Source: Pseudomonadota bacterium
GTDB taxonomy: Bacteria; Pseudomonadota; Gammaproteobacteria; Thiotrichales; Thiotrichaceae
Assembly (NCBI GenBank): GCA_002747455.1
Contig: PDPG01000046.1
Span: 1 to 64,000, forward strand
Direction: 5' to 3'
DNA length: 64,000 nucleotides
Shown here: positions 8,804 through 17,073 of the stretch, in pieces
How the letters are laid out: every line of letters starts with the position of its first letter
How positions within the stretch are numbered: the first letter of the stretch is position 1
Position numbers and translations under genes: made by a program
The notes under the pieces: generated by a model
What the model was told of the DNA's origin: nothing
Databases searched by the model: none
The model's input: the letters and a program-made list of their open reading frames with translations, nothing else

Positions 8804-9670
8804 TTACTCGAGTGTCGGCGCAAGGTGTAGCAGATACCCTTTCCCAATGAACGTCAGTTGGTACTTAGGCTCACCATTTTCATTAACCTGCTCTAAAATT
8901 CCCTTTTCCGTGAGAAAATCCAGCACACTGGGCGGTAATTTGCTGAGTTTTACTTTGGAGGCAATGTCCATTTTAGTCGCCAGGCCTTTCAGGGAGTAGA
9001 CTGCCTTTATAATCGCTGCATCAGTATCGGAAAGAGCAGGCATCGGGCCAACGTATGCGGGAAATTGGTTCTCAATACATTTACCGCGAATGCTTTTATA
9101 GGACTCCTGAATAATCCGGATGTCGTCTTCCTTGTTGCCGCTAATCTGGTAGCTGTGGAATACGCCGGATTCTTTAATTTGGTAATCTACTTTTGCCAGA
9201 AAAATGGGTAATCCCGTATCTTGTGCTACATGATAGAAGCCAGTTTTCCACTTTTTAGTCTGGCCGCGCGTGCCTTCCGGTGTAAATAAAAACAATACAT
9301 CTTGATTGCGATGGCGTTTTACAAATGCTTTGATCAGCTCTACCTGACCTTTTCCACCAGCAGAGCGGTCGATGGGTATGGCACCCAACCACATGACAAC
9401 GGAGCCGACGATAGGTAATCTGCACCAGCTGTCTTTAATCGAAAAGTAGATTTTTTTGTTATTAATCAACGCTGCGCCCAGCGCGTAGAAGAAGTCCCAG
9501 TTGGACGTGTGTGGCGCGGCAATACTGACGCCCGCACCGTGGATATCCGCCTGGGTGGCTCTCCAGCCGGTTAGCTTAAAGAAGGTTTTAAAAAAAAATT
9601 TCAAGGGATACTTGGCAAAAATGCCGTCAAAAATAGTTTTTTCACGAATCTGAAGTGTATGCTTTGCCAT
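8804..9670 (-). CDS. PlsC-like lysophospholipid acyltransferase family protein
   Basis: 288 residues. The acyltransferase HX4D motif appears as 'APHTSNWDFF' (about residue 52), followed by 'GAIPIDRS' and the substrate-binding 'LFTPEGTRG' (EGTR block), so the fold and active site are those of 1-acylglycerol-3-phosphate acyltransferases. The C-terminal 70 residues (from about 'ALSDTDAAIIKAVY') look like a small winged-helix-like extension that simple PlsC proteins lack. The exact acceptor lipid cannot be told from sequence. It stands alone on the minus strand, 40 bases beyond the end of a degraded DUF1338 gene. Confidence 0.8.
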   Translation of the reverse strand: MAKHTLQIREKTIFDGIFAKYPLKFFFKTFFKLTGWRATQADIHGAGVSIAAPHTSNWDFFYALGAALINNKKIYFSIKDSWCRLPIVGSVVMWLGAIPIDRSAGGKGQVELIKAFVKRHRNQDVLFLFTPEGTRGQTKKWKTGFYHVAQDTGLPIFLAKVDYQIKESGVFHSYQISGNKEDDIRIIQESYKSIRGKCIENQFPAYVGPMPALSDTDAAIIKAVYSLKGLATKMDIASKVKLSKLPPSVLDFLTEKGILEQVNENGEPKYQLTFIGKGYLLHLAPTLE

Positions 9671-9709
9671 ACTTTGCGGTTCCCCAAATACAATTAGAAA
9701 TTCAGCGCA

Positions 9710-9882
9710 TCATAACATGAATTGCTCAATTAGCTGACGTTGCCGATATTGTGGATTGACGTTAGCCACCAGTTCAATTAAGTCACCATATAACGCGGCA
9801 CTTCGTCACGATACAGCAACGACATGGCCTGCGAGAATCGGGTGCGGATGGTATCGCTTGAAACAAACGGTGTGCGGCTCAT
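9710..9882 (-). pseudogene. Decayed N-terminal fragment of a DUF1338 (YdcJ/HglS-type) gene
   Basis: Read on the minus strand from the ATG at 9882: MSRTPFVSSDTIRTRFSQAM then SLLYRDEVPRY, then a frame break at a TATAT repeat near 9786-9790. The other frame continues GDLIELVANVNPQYRQRQLI and stops at 9710. E. coli YdcJ-type proteins begin with a very similar series (FSQAMSxMYxxEVPxYGxLLELVADVN). So this is the first ~45 residues of a DUF1338 gene with a two-base insertion and loss of the remaining ~400 codons. The family includes 2-oxoadipate dioxygenase/decarboxylase. It lies 63 bases downstream of rhlE on the same strand. Not functional. Confidence 0.75.
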
Positions 9883-9945
9883 GGCAGTCACTCGGTGGGT
9901 CGTTCAGGAGAGTGTGTCACAAACATCATGGGCAGCCTGGGCTTA

Positions 9946-11259
9946 TTAAGCGCCTGCATTCTTTGGCTTCGGTTTGCGACGGCGTGGCGGTCGCTTGCCA
10001 GCTTCGCTCGGCTTTCTATTCGGTTTATTGCCGCCCGCGTTAGCCTTCTTCCGAGGTTCTGGTTTTTTAGATCCCGGCTTTTTAACTTTGGGCTGCTTTT
10101 GTCCAAAGAGGGAAGGGGGCAAGTCATGGTCTGGCTCAAAGCCATCAATCAGTTTGCGCTCAAGCTCTTTATTGATCAGTCGCTCAATATCCCGCAGCAG
10201 GGCAATTTCATCTGCTGCAACCAGTGAAACCGCTAAGCCGCTGGCACCGGCACGTCCGGTACGGCCAATACGGTGCACATAATCTTCGGGTACGTTTGGC
10301 AGGTCGAAATTTACCACATAGGGCAGGTCGCTAATATCAATACCACGCGCTGCAATATCGGTGGCGACTAAAACTTGCACGGAGCCGGTTTTAAAGTCAG
10401 CCAAGGCTTTGGTTCGCGCACTTTGGCTTTTATTGCCATGAATGGCGGTGGCTGGAATGTCCGCCGCACTCAGTTGTTTGGCAAGGCGGTTTGCGCCATG
10501 TTTGGTACGGGAAAACACCAGCACCTGATGCCACTGTTTTTCTTTGATCAACTCGACTAGCAGTGGGGATTTGTTTCGTTTGTCCACCGGACAAATATAC
10601 TGTTTGACGGTCGCTGCGGTGGTATTGCGTGGCGTTACTGAAATTTCCGCAGGATTATGCACAATGCTTTTGGCTAAGGTACGGATTTCAGGGGAGAATG
10701 TTGCGGAAAACATCAGGTTTTGACGTTTTGCCGGCAGATACGACAGGATTTTGCGAATGTCGTGAATAAAGCCCATATCCAGCATACGGTCGGCTTCATC
10801 CAGAATCAGCACTTCAAGCTGATTAAAACGTATAGCATTCTGGTTGTATAAGTCCAGCAAACGCCCCGGCGTAGCCACCAGAATATCAACACCTTTGCGT
10901 AGCTTCATCATTTGTGGGTTAATCTTCACCCCGCCGAAAACTACAGTGGAACGAAGTGGTAAATGCTTGCCATAAGTCAGGATGCTGTCATGCACCTGAG
11001 CGGCCAGTTCACGGGTGGGCGTGAGTACCAATGCGCGAGTTTGGTTTGCTTTAACTCTGGGGCCGTTGGTCAGATTTTCTAGTAAGGGCAGGGTGAAGCC
11101 AGCAGTCTTTCCAGTGCCGGTTTGCGCGGCAGCCATCACATCACGTCCCTTTAAAACTAACGGTATCGCTTGTGCCTGAATGGGTGAAGGTGTGTCGTAT
11201 CCCGATGCTTTTACAGCATCAAGAATGGGGGCTGATAAGCCCATTGAGGCAAAGCTCAT
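9946..11259 (-). CDS. rhlE: DEAD-box ATP-dependent RNA helicase RhlE
   Basis: 437 residues. Full helicase motif set: Q motif '[14 protein letters not shown]', motif I 'AQTGTGKT', Ia 'PTRELAAQ', II 'DEAD', III 'SAT', IV-V '[12 protein letters not shown]' and VI '[10 protein letters not shown]'. The basic Lys/Pro/Arg tail from about residue 380 ([13 protein letters not shown]...) is usual for RhlE and promotes RNA binding. RhlE proteins remodel RNA in ribosome assembly and RNA decay. It stands alone on the minus strand, with a DUF1338 remnant beyond its 3' end. Confidence 0.93.
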   Translation of the reverse strand: MSFASMGLSAPILDAVKASGYDTPSPIQAQAIPLVLKGRDVMAAAQTGTGKTAGFTLPLLENLTNGPRVKANQTRALVLTPTRELAAQVHDSILTYGKHLPLRSTVVFGGVKINPQMMKLRKGVDILVATPGRLLDLYNQNAIRFNQLEVLILDEADRMLDMGFIHDIRKILSYLPAKRQNLMFSATFSPEIRTLAKSIVHNPAEISVTPRNTTAATVKQYICPVDKRNKSPLLVELIKEKQWHQVLVFSRTKHGANRLAKQLSAADIPATAIHGNKSQSARTKALADFKTGSVQVLVATDIAARGIDISDLPYVVNFDLPNVPEDYVHRIGRTGRAGASGLAVSLVAADEIALLRDIERLINKELERKLIDGFEPDHDLPPSLFGQKQPKVKKPGSKKPEPRKKANAGGNKPNRKPSEAGKRPPRRRKPKPKNAGA

Positions 11260-11345
11260 AGTAGATCTCTTGTTTTAAAACGGCTGAAATTATCTCCGCT
11301 GATGAGCGGGTGCTGAAGCTTACCGTATCTGTACGCTAAGTGCCA

Positions 11346-11927
11346 TTAATGGTTTTTTAAACGCCTCATTGCCAACCACTGAATGGCAATAATAGCTAAG
11401 GATGCCTTGATTTTGCCTTGCTTCAGCCACTGAATCACGGTATCCGTCGGAACGATTAAGGTGCGAATGTCTTCGTGTTCATCGCCTAGTCCGTGAACCC
11501 CTGTTTGAACGGTGGATAAATTTACCGTACCGTAATAGAGGCTCACCCGTTCGGTAGAGCCGCCTGCGCTGGGGTAGTAGTCCATGATGAACTCTAAGTT
11601 ATCCACGGTACAACCGGCTTCTTCCATAACTTCGCGGCGCGCCACATCTTCATTGCTTTCCCCTTCTTCAACCATACCGGCGACGATTTCCAGCATCCAG
11701 GGGCCGTCTGGGTCATGGATGGCTCCCGGGCGAAATTGCTCAATTAAGAGTAACTGGTCGGCTTGGGGATCATGTAGCAATACTGCGACGGCATGGCCGC
11801 GTTCAAAAATTTCACGGGTGACAACCTCTGACCAGCCACCAGAAAAGTGTTCGTATTGGAGTTGGTAAACATCAATCTGAAAAAAGCGTTTGAACGGTGT
11901 ATTTTTATTAATTATTTTGAAATTCAT
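11346..11927 (-). CDS. nudF: ADP-ribose pyrophosphatase (Nudix hydrolase)
   Basis: 193 residues. The Nudix box is complete: G-MVEEG-E-SNEDVAR-REVMEEAG (G-x5-E-x7-R-E-U-x-E-E-x-G-U). The preceding 'LLIEQFRPGAI' and the downstream 'YPSAGGSTERVSLYYG' are typical of the ADP-ribose pyrophosphatase NudF, which hydrolyses ADP-ribose to AMP and ribose-5-phosphate. The length fits the family (about 200). It lies between rhlE and msrB on the same strand but with gaps of 86 and 51 bases, so co-transcription with msrB is possible. Confidence 0.92.
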   Translation of the reverse strand: MNFKIINKNTPFKRFFQIDVYQLQYEHFSGGWSEVVTREIFERGHAVAVLLHDPQADQLLLIEQFRPGAIHDPDGPWMLEIVAGMVEEGESNEDVARREVMEEAGCTVDNLEFIMDYYPSAGGSTERVSLYYGTVNLSTVQTGVHGLGDEHEDIRTLIVPTDTVIQWLKQGKIKASLAIIAIQWLAMRRLKNH

Positions 11928-11978
11928 GGGTGAATAGTAGCATGTGACCGGCGGCTTGAGGCCACTATTTTGATAGTG

Positions 11979-12425
11979 TTACGACTCGATTTTGTGAAGT
12001 GCAACGGCATTCATACAGTAGCGTAAGCCACTGGGTTTAGGGCCGTCAGGAAATACATGCCCAAGGTGTCCGCCGCAGCTATTACAGCGAGTTTCAATGC
12101 GTGTTGCTGCAAGTGTGTTGTCCATGTGGTAGGAAATGGCATTGTCTTTAATGGGCTGGGTAAATGACGGCCAGCCAGTGCCTGACTCAAATTTCTCATT
12201 TGCATTAAATAACAGGCTATTGCAACAGGCGCAGCCGTATAAACCTGGTTCAAACAGGCTGCATAGCTGTGAGCTAAATGGGCGCTCGGTGCCTGCTTGA
12301 CGAGTGACGTAGTAGACTTCATCAGTTAATTGTTCCCGCCACTCGGCATCTGTTTTCTGGACGGTTTTATCTGGTGGTGGATTGCCGTTTTGTGCAAATT
12401 CGATGACATCCTGCCAGGTGAGCAT
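11979..12425 (-). CDS. msrB: Peptide-methionine (R)-S-oxide reductase MsrB
   Basis: 148 residues from the ATG at 12425, which has AGGA seven to ten bases upstream; a longer frame to 12530 would run into the divergent yheT start and is disfavoured. Two zinc-site pairs 'CACC' and 'CNSCGGHLGH' are present. The catalytic Cys is in 'LRYCMNAVAL' and the substrate pocket motif is 'ESGTGWPSF'. The enzyme reduces methionine-R-sulfoxide in proteins using thioredoxin. It is divergent from yheT, with about 100 bases between the starts. Confidence 0.95.
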   Translation of the reverse strand: MLTWQDVIEFAQNGNPPPDKTVQKTDAEWREQLTDEVYYVTRQAGTERPFSSQLCSLFEPGLYGCACCNSLLFNANEKFESGTGWPSFTQPIKDNAISYHMDNTLAATRIETRCNSCGGHLGHVFPDGPKPSGLRYCMNAVALHKIES

Positions 12426-12528
12426 GGTGTTTTCCTGTGACTTAAGTGGGTGGCTTTCCATCCTAGCACAGATTGAATTTACCAAAGATAAATACTCTAA
12501 TGGCGTTTTGGAATAAGGGGATAACGAC

Positions 12529-13482
12529 ATGCCACAGGATGCGCCGACGAATCTGGGAAATGGCCATATTGAAACCTTGTTGCCCTACTTGTTTCGGCCA
12601 GTCAAGCAGCAAGCCTACCAGCGAGAGCGTATAGATACACCAGACGGGGATTTTCTGGACTTGGACTGGGTGAAAGCAGGGCGTCGGAAGTTGTTGATTA
12701 TTTCGCATGGTCTGGAGTCCAGCTCAAAAGCAAAATACGTGCAAGGTATTGCTGACCACTTTCGGCAACATGGCTTCGATATTCTGGCGTGGAACTATCG
12801 TGGCTGCTCTGGCGAGATCAATAAAACGGTGCGTTATTATCACTCTGGTGCGACTGAAGATTTAGAAGCCGTGTTGAGCTATGTTTTGCGCGGCGGCTAC
12901 TATCATGCCATATATTTGGTGGGTTTCAGTTTGGGTGGAAATTTGACCCTTAAATACCTCGGTGAGCAAGCTGGGCAGTTGGATGAACGCATTAAGGCGG
13001 CTTGTGCTTTTTCAACACCTTGTTGCTTGAAAAGTGCCAGCCATCAATTGGCTACTGGCTTTAGCCGTCTCTATACCCGCAATTTTGTCAACACCCTGAA
13101 ACAAAAGGTTTATGCCAAGCGTGAGATGCTGATCCAGCATGGTTTTGATTTTTCAGTTGTCGAAAACCTGAATAGCTTGCCTGAGTTCGATCAGGTGTTT
13201 ACCGGACCGGTGCATGGCTTTCGGGGTGCGGATGATTATTATGATCAATGTAGTGCGCGGTACTTTATTGAATCCATCAAAATACCGACATTAATTGTCA
13301 ATGCAGCCAATGATCCTTTTTTGTCCGAGGCCTGTTATCCCTATGAGGAAGTGGGTAAGAATCCTTTGGTTCACTTGGAGGTGCCGCCTCATGGTGGGCA
13401 TGTTGGTTTTTATCAATATGGCCTGGCTAATATCATGTGGTCGGAGGCACGAGCACTGCGGTTTATGCAGAACCTTGTCTGA
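12529..13482 (+). CDS. yheT: YheT-family alpha/beta hydrolase
   Basis: 317 residues. The opening 'NGHIETLLPYLFRP' is characteristic of the YheT/UPF0017 family. The catalytic triad is readable: nucleophile Ser in 'VGFSLGGNLTLKYLGE', Asp in 'AANDPFL' and His in 'PHGGHVGF'. The oxyanion strand is 'LLIISHGLES'. No physiological substrate is established for bacterial YheT. Start ATG 12529 is preceded by a purine-rich AAGGGGA. It is transcribed divergently from msrB. Confidence 0.92.
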   Translation: MPQDAPTNLGNGHIETLLPYLFRPVKQQAYQRERIDTPDGDFLDLDWVKAGRRKLLIISHGLESSSKAKYVQGIADHFRQHGFDILAWNYRGCSGEINKTVRYYHSGATEDLEAVLSYVLRGGYYHAIYLVGFSLGGNLTLKYLGEQAGQLDERIKAACAFSTPCCLKSASHQLATGFSRLYTRNFVNTLKQKVYAKREMLIQHGFDFSVVENLNSLPEFDQVFTGPVHGFRGADDYYDQCSARYFIESIKIPTLIVNAANDPFLSEACYPYEEVGKNPLVHLEVPPHGGHVGFYQYGLANIMWSEARALRFMQNLV

Positions 13483-13590
13483 TTATCTCAGATATATCTT
13501 GTCACACTGAGAGCCAGCTTTTAGTATGTTGTTAAGCTATCGTTAAGCATCAAAATCCCCCGTTTTGTGTCTGTTAAAGAGGTTTATAGC

Positions 13591-14385
13591 TTGGAATTAA
13601 TTTCAATTATCATTGGGTTAGCGGGTTTTTTATTCGGCGCATACGCCTTTTATAAAAACCGTGCGGTCAAAGAGCTGACCGTCATTTACTCCAATCAATT
13701 GATTGAGGGTAAGAGCAAGCCGGGTGTTGAAATGTTGTATCTGGGCGAGCCCGTTTCGGATTTTATGCGCTATGAAATCACGCTATTTAATAGTGGCAAA
13801 GGGGTACTTCGTCCTGTTGATTTTAAGAAGCCGCTGGCTGTTTCGTTCGAAAACTTACAGATCGTATCCCAGCACCCCCATTTTTCCAGTGACGGGGTTG
13901 AGCCAGAATTTCAGGTGAGCGAGCAGGAAATCGGGGTTGATTTTAAGCGGCTGAGGCGTAATGACTATATTCGTTTTGAAGTGCTGACCGGTGCGCATAG
14001 TAAAGCGTTGACCCCTCCATTGGTGCAGAATGAGTTGTTCTCAGGAAAGCCTCTGAAAGTGCATCAACAAGTCTTTGACGAGGAATCAAACAACAAAAGG
14101 TATCAGGCACTGGTCAGGCATTTAGCGGCAATCGGTGGTGCATTTTTTGTCGGGGTCTTGCTGCTGGCCGCTTCGTTTTACAGTAAATACCAAGTGTTGT
14201 TTGTGGATAATAGTTTGGCATTGCGCGACCAGATGGAGATTTTGTTGCGGATTGAATCATTGCCCTGGTTTGGCGTGTTTATCCTTGCACTGATCCTGCT
14301 GGCCTTTGCTTATGAATCTCTGAAAGTCCTTTCAGCGAAGTTCCGGCGGTATAAGTTTGAGCAATTTATTCAGAATGAACACTAG
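13591..14385 (+). CDS. Membrane protein of unknown function
   Basis: 264 residues from a TTG at 13591, chosen because AAAGAGG stands eight bases upstream; a GTG at 13567 would add eight residues. One membrane helix at the N-terminus (LISIIIGLAGFLFGAYAF) is followed by a soluble domain of about 160 residues with beta-strand pattern ('ELTVIYSNQLIEG', 'MRYEITLFNSGKGVLRPVD', 'RNDYIRFEVLTGAHS'). Two more helices near the end ('AIGGAFFVGVLLLAASFY', 'FGVFILALILLAFAYESL') are followed by a basic tail. I do not recognise a family. No operon partner: yheT is upstream with a 108-base gap and a tRNA is downstream. Confidence 0.75.
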   Translation: MELISIIIGLAGFLFGAYAFYKNRAVKELTVIYSNQLIEGKSKPGVEMLYLGEPVSDFMRYEITLFNSGKGVLRPVDFKKPLAVSFENLQIVSQHPHFSSDGVEPEFQVSEQEIGVDFKRLRRNDYIRFEVLTGAHSKALTPPLVQNELFSGKPLKVHQQVFDEESNNKRYQALVRHLAAIGGAFFVGVLLLAASFYSKYQVLFVDNSLALRDQMEILLRIESLPWFGVFILALILLAFAYESLKVLSAKFRRYKFEQFIQNEH

Positions 14386-14478
14386 CCTTCCGAGCCGCCA
14401 GTGTCTGAATTGTAGAAATGCGTAAGATAGTGCCTGATTTTTTTTATGATTGATGTATAATCCTGCTTCCTTTCCAAA

Positions 14479-14555
14479 GCACCTGTAGCTCAGCTGGATA
14501 GAGTGTCGCCCTCCGAAGGCGAAGGTCACAGGTTCGACTCCTGTCAGGTGCGCCA
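14479..14555 (+). tRNA. tRNA-Arg (anticodon CCG)
   Basis: A 77-base cloverleaf: acceptor stem GCACCTG pairs with CAGGTGC, D-arm 'GTAGCTCAGCTGGATAGAG', anticodon loop CTCCGAA within the stem CGCC(ct)...GGCG giving anticodon CCG (arginine CGG codon), T-arm with 'GGTTCGACTCC', discriminator G and an encoded CCA end. No integrase or attachment-site duplication is seen next to it. Confidence 0.96.
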
Positions 14556-14621
14556 ATTGGATACTCTGCCAGAGGTCTTTTAACGAGTGGTAGTGCATCA
14601 GCTCAACGACGATGGTGGACA

Positions 14622-14713
14622 ATACCAATCCCATTAAATTGTGATATCAGATATCATCTTCCAAGCCTGACACAAACTGCGTAGATAGTACCAACATTTA
14701 ATGGAAATGGTAT
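14622..14713. repeat. 92-bp MITE-like element with imperfect terminal inverted repeats
   Basis: ATACCAATCCCATTAAATT at 14622-14640 is the imperfect reverse complement of CATTTAATGGAAATGGTAT at 14695-14713 (about 16 of 19 positions). Inside lies a second near-palindrome, TGATATCAGATATCA, at 14642-14656. It sits between tRNA-Arg and the end of relA, with no ORF. The arrangement suits a small non-autonomous element or a terminator-like structure for relA; copy number in the genome would decide. Confidence 0.5.
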
Positions 14714-14755
14714 AACAGACAGCATGATCAGTGTAGTGGCTGACAAAACAAGGGA

Positions 14756-16924
14756 TTATTGATTATACCGTCTGGCATCAAAGACATTGTGTAGTTGGGA
14801 TATTTTGTCCAGAAGCTCAGAGAGTTGGGTCACATTGCGAATCTGTACGCTGAGTGTTAGGTAAGATGTTAGGTCTGTGGAGCCACGGCGGGTGGTGATA
14901 TTGGTCACATTAATCTGCTCTTTGGCAAGCACTGCCGTTACATCACGCAATAAGCCCGGTTGGTTCAGTCCGTGGATCTGAATATCGGCTCTGTAGCTAC
15001 TATCTTCCTCACCCCAGTCGGCTTCAACCAGGCGAACGATTTGGTCGGGTGTCATGTTGTCTTCACAGATATTCGGGCAGTCGATACGGTGAATAGAAAT
15101 ACCGCGCCCTGTGGTGATATATCCGATGATCTCATCACCCGGAACGGGTTTGCAGCAATTGGCGGTATCCACCAGTAAATTACTGACGCCACGCACCTGA
15201 ATCCCATGTCCCTTGCCTTGGTCTTTTACTTTGATGCGCCGAAAACGCACTGCCTCGTCGTGACTGGATGAGTCATCCAAGGCATCGGTAAGCTGAGTTG
15301 TGCTAATGTCACCACGCCCCAGCGCAATCAGTAATTCGTTCTCACTTTGCTGATTAAAGCGTTTACACAAGGCCTGAAGGTCAATTTTTTTAATACCAAG
15401 CCGTTGCTGTTCTTGCTCCAATAAGGTCAGACCATCTTCGCGGTTTTTTCCATGATCTTGTTGGCGGAACCAGTGTTTGATCTTATTGCGTGAGCGTGAG
15501 GAGCCGGTGTAGCCCAAGGATGATTTTAGCCATTTTCGGTTAGGGCGCTCGTGCTTTCCGGTCAAAATCTCGACTTGCTCGCCATTATTTAACACATAGT
15601 TGAGCGGAACAATTCTGCCGTTGACTTTAGCGCCTTGGCAGCGGTGGCCGACCTTGGTGTGAATGGCATAGGCAAAGTCGATTGGGGTGGCGCCTTTCGG
15701 CAGGTCGAGAATTTCACCTTTTGGTGTGAGTACAAAAACCCGATCCGGGAAGATTTCAGAGCGAAAATTTTCGAGTAATTCTTCATTCTTGTCTTCACCA
15801 TCAAGCAAACAACGCAGTGACGCGACTGCCCTCTCCATAGCGGTATCATTGCCGCCACCTTCTTTGTAGCGCCAGTGTGCGGCAACCCCCAGTTCTGCAA
15901 AAGTATGCATCTCACGTGTGCGGATCTGGATTTCAACGTACTTGCCTTCAGGGCCAATGATGACGGTATGTAATGACTGGTAGCCGTTGGGCTTGCGGTG
16001 GTTAATGTAGTCGTCAAGCTCTTCGGGTACATGTTTCCAATGCATGTGAACCAGGCCCAACACGTTGTAGCATTCCCGAACATTTTCGACGATGACTCGA
16101 ACCGCGCGTAAGTCATATAACTGTTCAATGGTTAGTTGCTTACGTTGCATTTTTCGCCAAATGCTATAGATGTGCTTGGGTCGCCCATAAATATCGGCGG
16201 TCATGCCTTCTTTTGTGAGTACGGAGCTTAGCTCGTCCGTAAACCGTTCGACATACGCCTCGCGTTCAAGTCGCCGGTCATCCAGTGACTTGGCAATTCT
16301 TTTGTAAGTGATGGGTTCGAGGTAGTGGAATGAGCGGTCTTCCATTTCCCACTTTAGTTGGCTGACACCAAGCCGGTTGGCTAATGGTGCGAAGATGTCC
16401 ATTGTTTCGCGGGCAATGATGGTGCGCTCGGCGGACGCAGTACCGCTCAGCACTCGGAGGTGTTGTAAGCGCCAAGCTAAAATAATAAGCACCGCACGCA
16501 CGTCATCCACCATCGCAAGTAACATGCGCCGAAGTCGTTCGGCTTGTTGCGGAGGGGGGATTGTTTCGCCAGATGTAGGGGGCTTGAAGCCGCGTAGCCA
16601 GCGAACATTTTTGACCAAGTTGGCGAGTGTTTCGGAGTAGTCAGTCGCAATTTTATCCAGTGTATATTGCTCACTCAGTCGGGTATCACAAAGCAGGGTG
16701 GCAATGAGCGTGGTTTGATCTACCTGAAGGCTACGGAGAATATCAGCAACATCCAGGCTGCAAGGGTGATTATCACAAGGTTGGTGCTGGCTGGCGGTAC
16801 GTATAGCATCAATGAGCTCTGTCAGTGTCCGTCGGCTATCAGTGGAGTCTGAAACACATAAAAAATCAACCCACTGCTCCGGGCTGCGTTGGCGGTTTGC
16901 ATTGCTCAGTTGGCTATGTTGCAT
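14756..16924 (-). CDS. relA: GTP pyrophosphokinase RelA ((p)ppGpp synthetase I)
   Basis: 722 residues. Domain order: degenerate HD hydrolase domain (the SpoT 'LLHDxxED' block reads 'LLCDTRLSE', so hydrolase activity should be lost), synthetase domain with 'GRPKHIYSIWRKM', 'YDLRAVRVIV' and 'KPNGYQSLHTVI', then TGS (about 'DRVFVLTPKGEILDLPKGAT'), zinc-finger-like (ANCCKPVPGDEIIGY) and ACT (GLLRDVTAVLAKEQINVTNI) domains. The synthetase has the acidic ExDD ('EELDDY') characteristic of RelA and not the RxKD of SpoT. It makes (p)ppGpp from ATP and GTP/GDP on stalled ribosomes. Length and layout are standard. Confidence 0.95.
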   Translation of the reverse strand: MQHSQLSNANRQRSPEQWVDFLCVSDSTDSRRTLTELIDAIRTASQHQPCDNHPCSLDVADILRSLQVDQTTLIATLLCDTRLSEQYTLDKIATDYSETLANLVKNVRWLRGFKPPTSGETIPPPQQAERLRRMLLAMVDDVRAVLIILAWRLQHLRVLSGTASAERTIIARETMDIFAPLANRLGVSQLKWEMEDRSFHYLEPITYKRIAKSLDDRRLEREAYVERFTDELSSVLTKEGMTADIYGRPKHIYSIWRKMQRKQLTIEQLYDLRAVRVIVENVRECYNVLGLVHMHWKHVPEELDDYINHRKPNGYQSLHTVIIGPEGKYVEIQIRTREMHTFAELGVAAHWRYKEGGGNDTAMERAVASLRCLLDGEDKNEELLENFRSEIFPDRVFVLTPKGEILDLPKGATPIDFAYAIHTKVGHRCQGAKVNGRIVPLNYVLNNGEQVEILTGKHERPNRKWLKSSLGYTGSSRSRNKIKHWFRQQDHGKNREDGLTLLEQEQQRLGIKKIDLQALCKRFNQQSENELLIALGRGDISTTQLTDALDDSSSHDEAVRFRRIKVKDQGKGHGIQVRGVSNLLVDTANCCKPVPGDEIIGYITTGRGISIHRIDCPNICEDNMTPDQIVRLVEADWGEEDSSYRADIQIHGLNQPGLLRDVTAVLAKEQINVTNITTRRGSTDLTSYLTLSVQIRNVTQLSELLDKISQLHNVFDARRYNQ

Positions 16925-17073
16925 GGGTGAATATTCGCTATATTGTCATTATTTTAATATCCGAGGCCACATTATATCACCATAATCAATGCGTCGATGA
17001 ACTGTCTGGTGTAGAAATTTGAAGACAAGATTCAAGTTGTTTATTTTATCAGCCTATGCATTGCTTTTATTGC

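Noticed and set aside
14479..14755. Genomic island or attachment site at tRNA-Arg
   Set aside because: No duplicated tRNA 3' end, no integrase and no foreign genes next to it; only the small inverted-repeat element is present.
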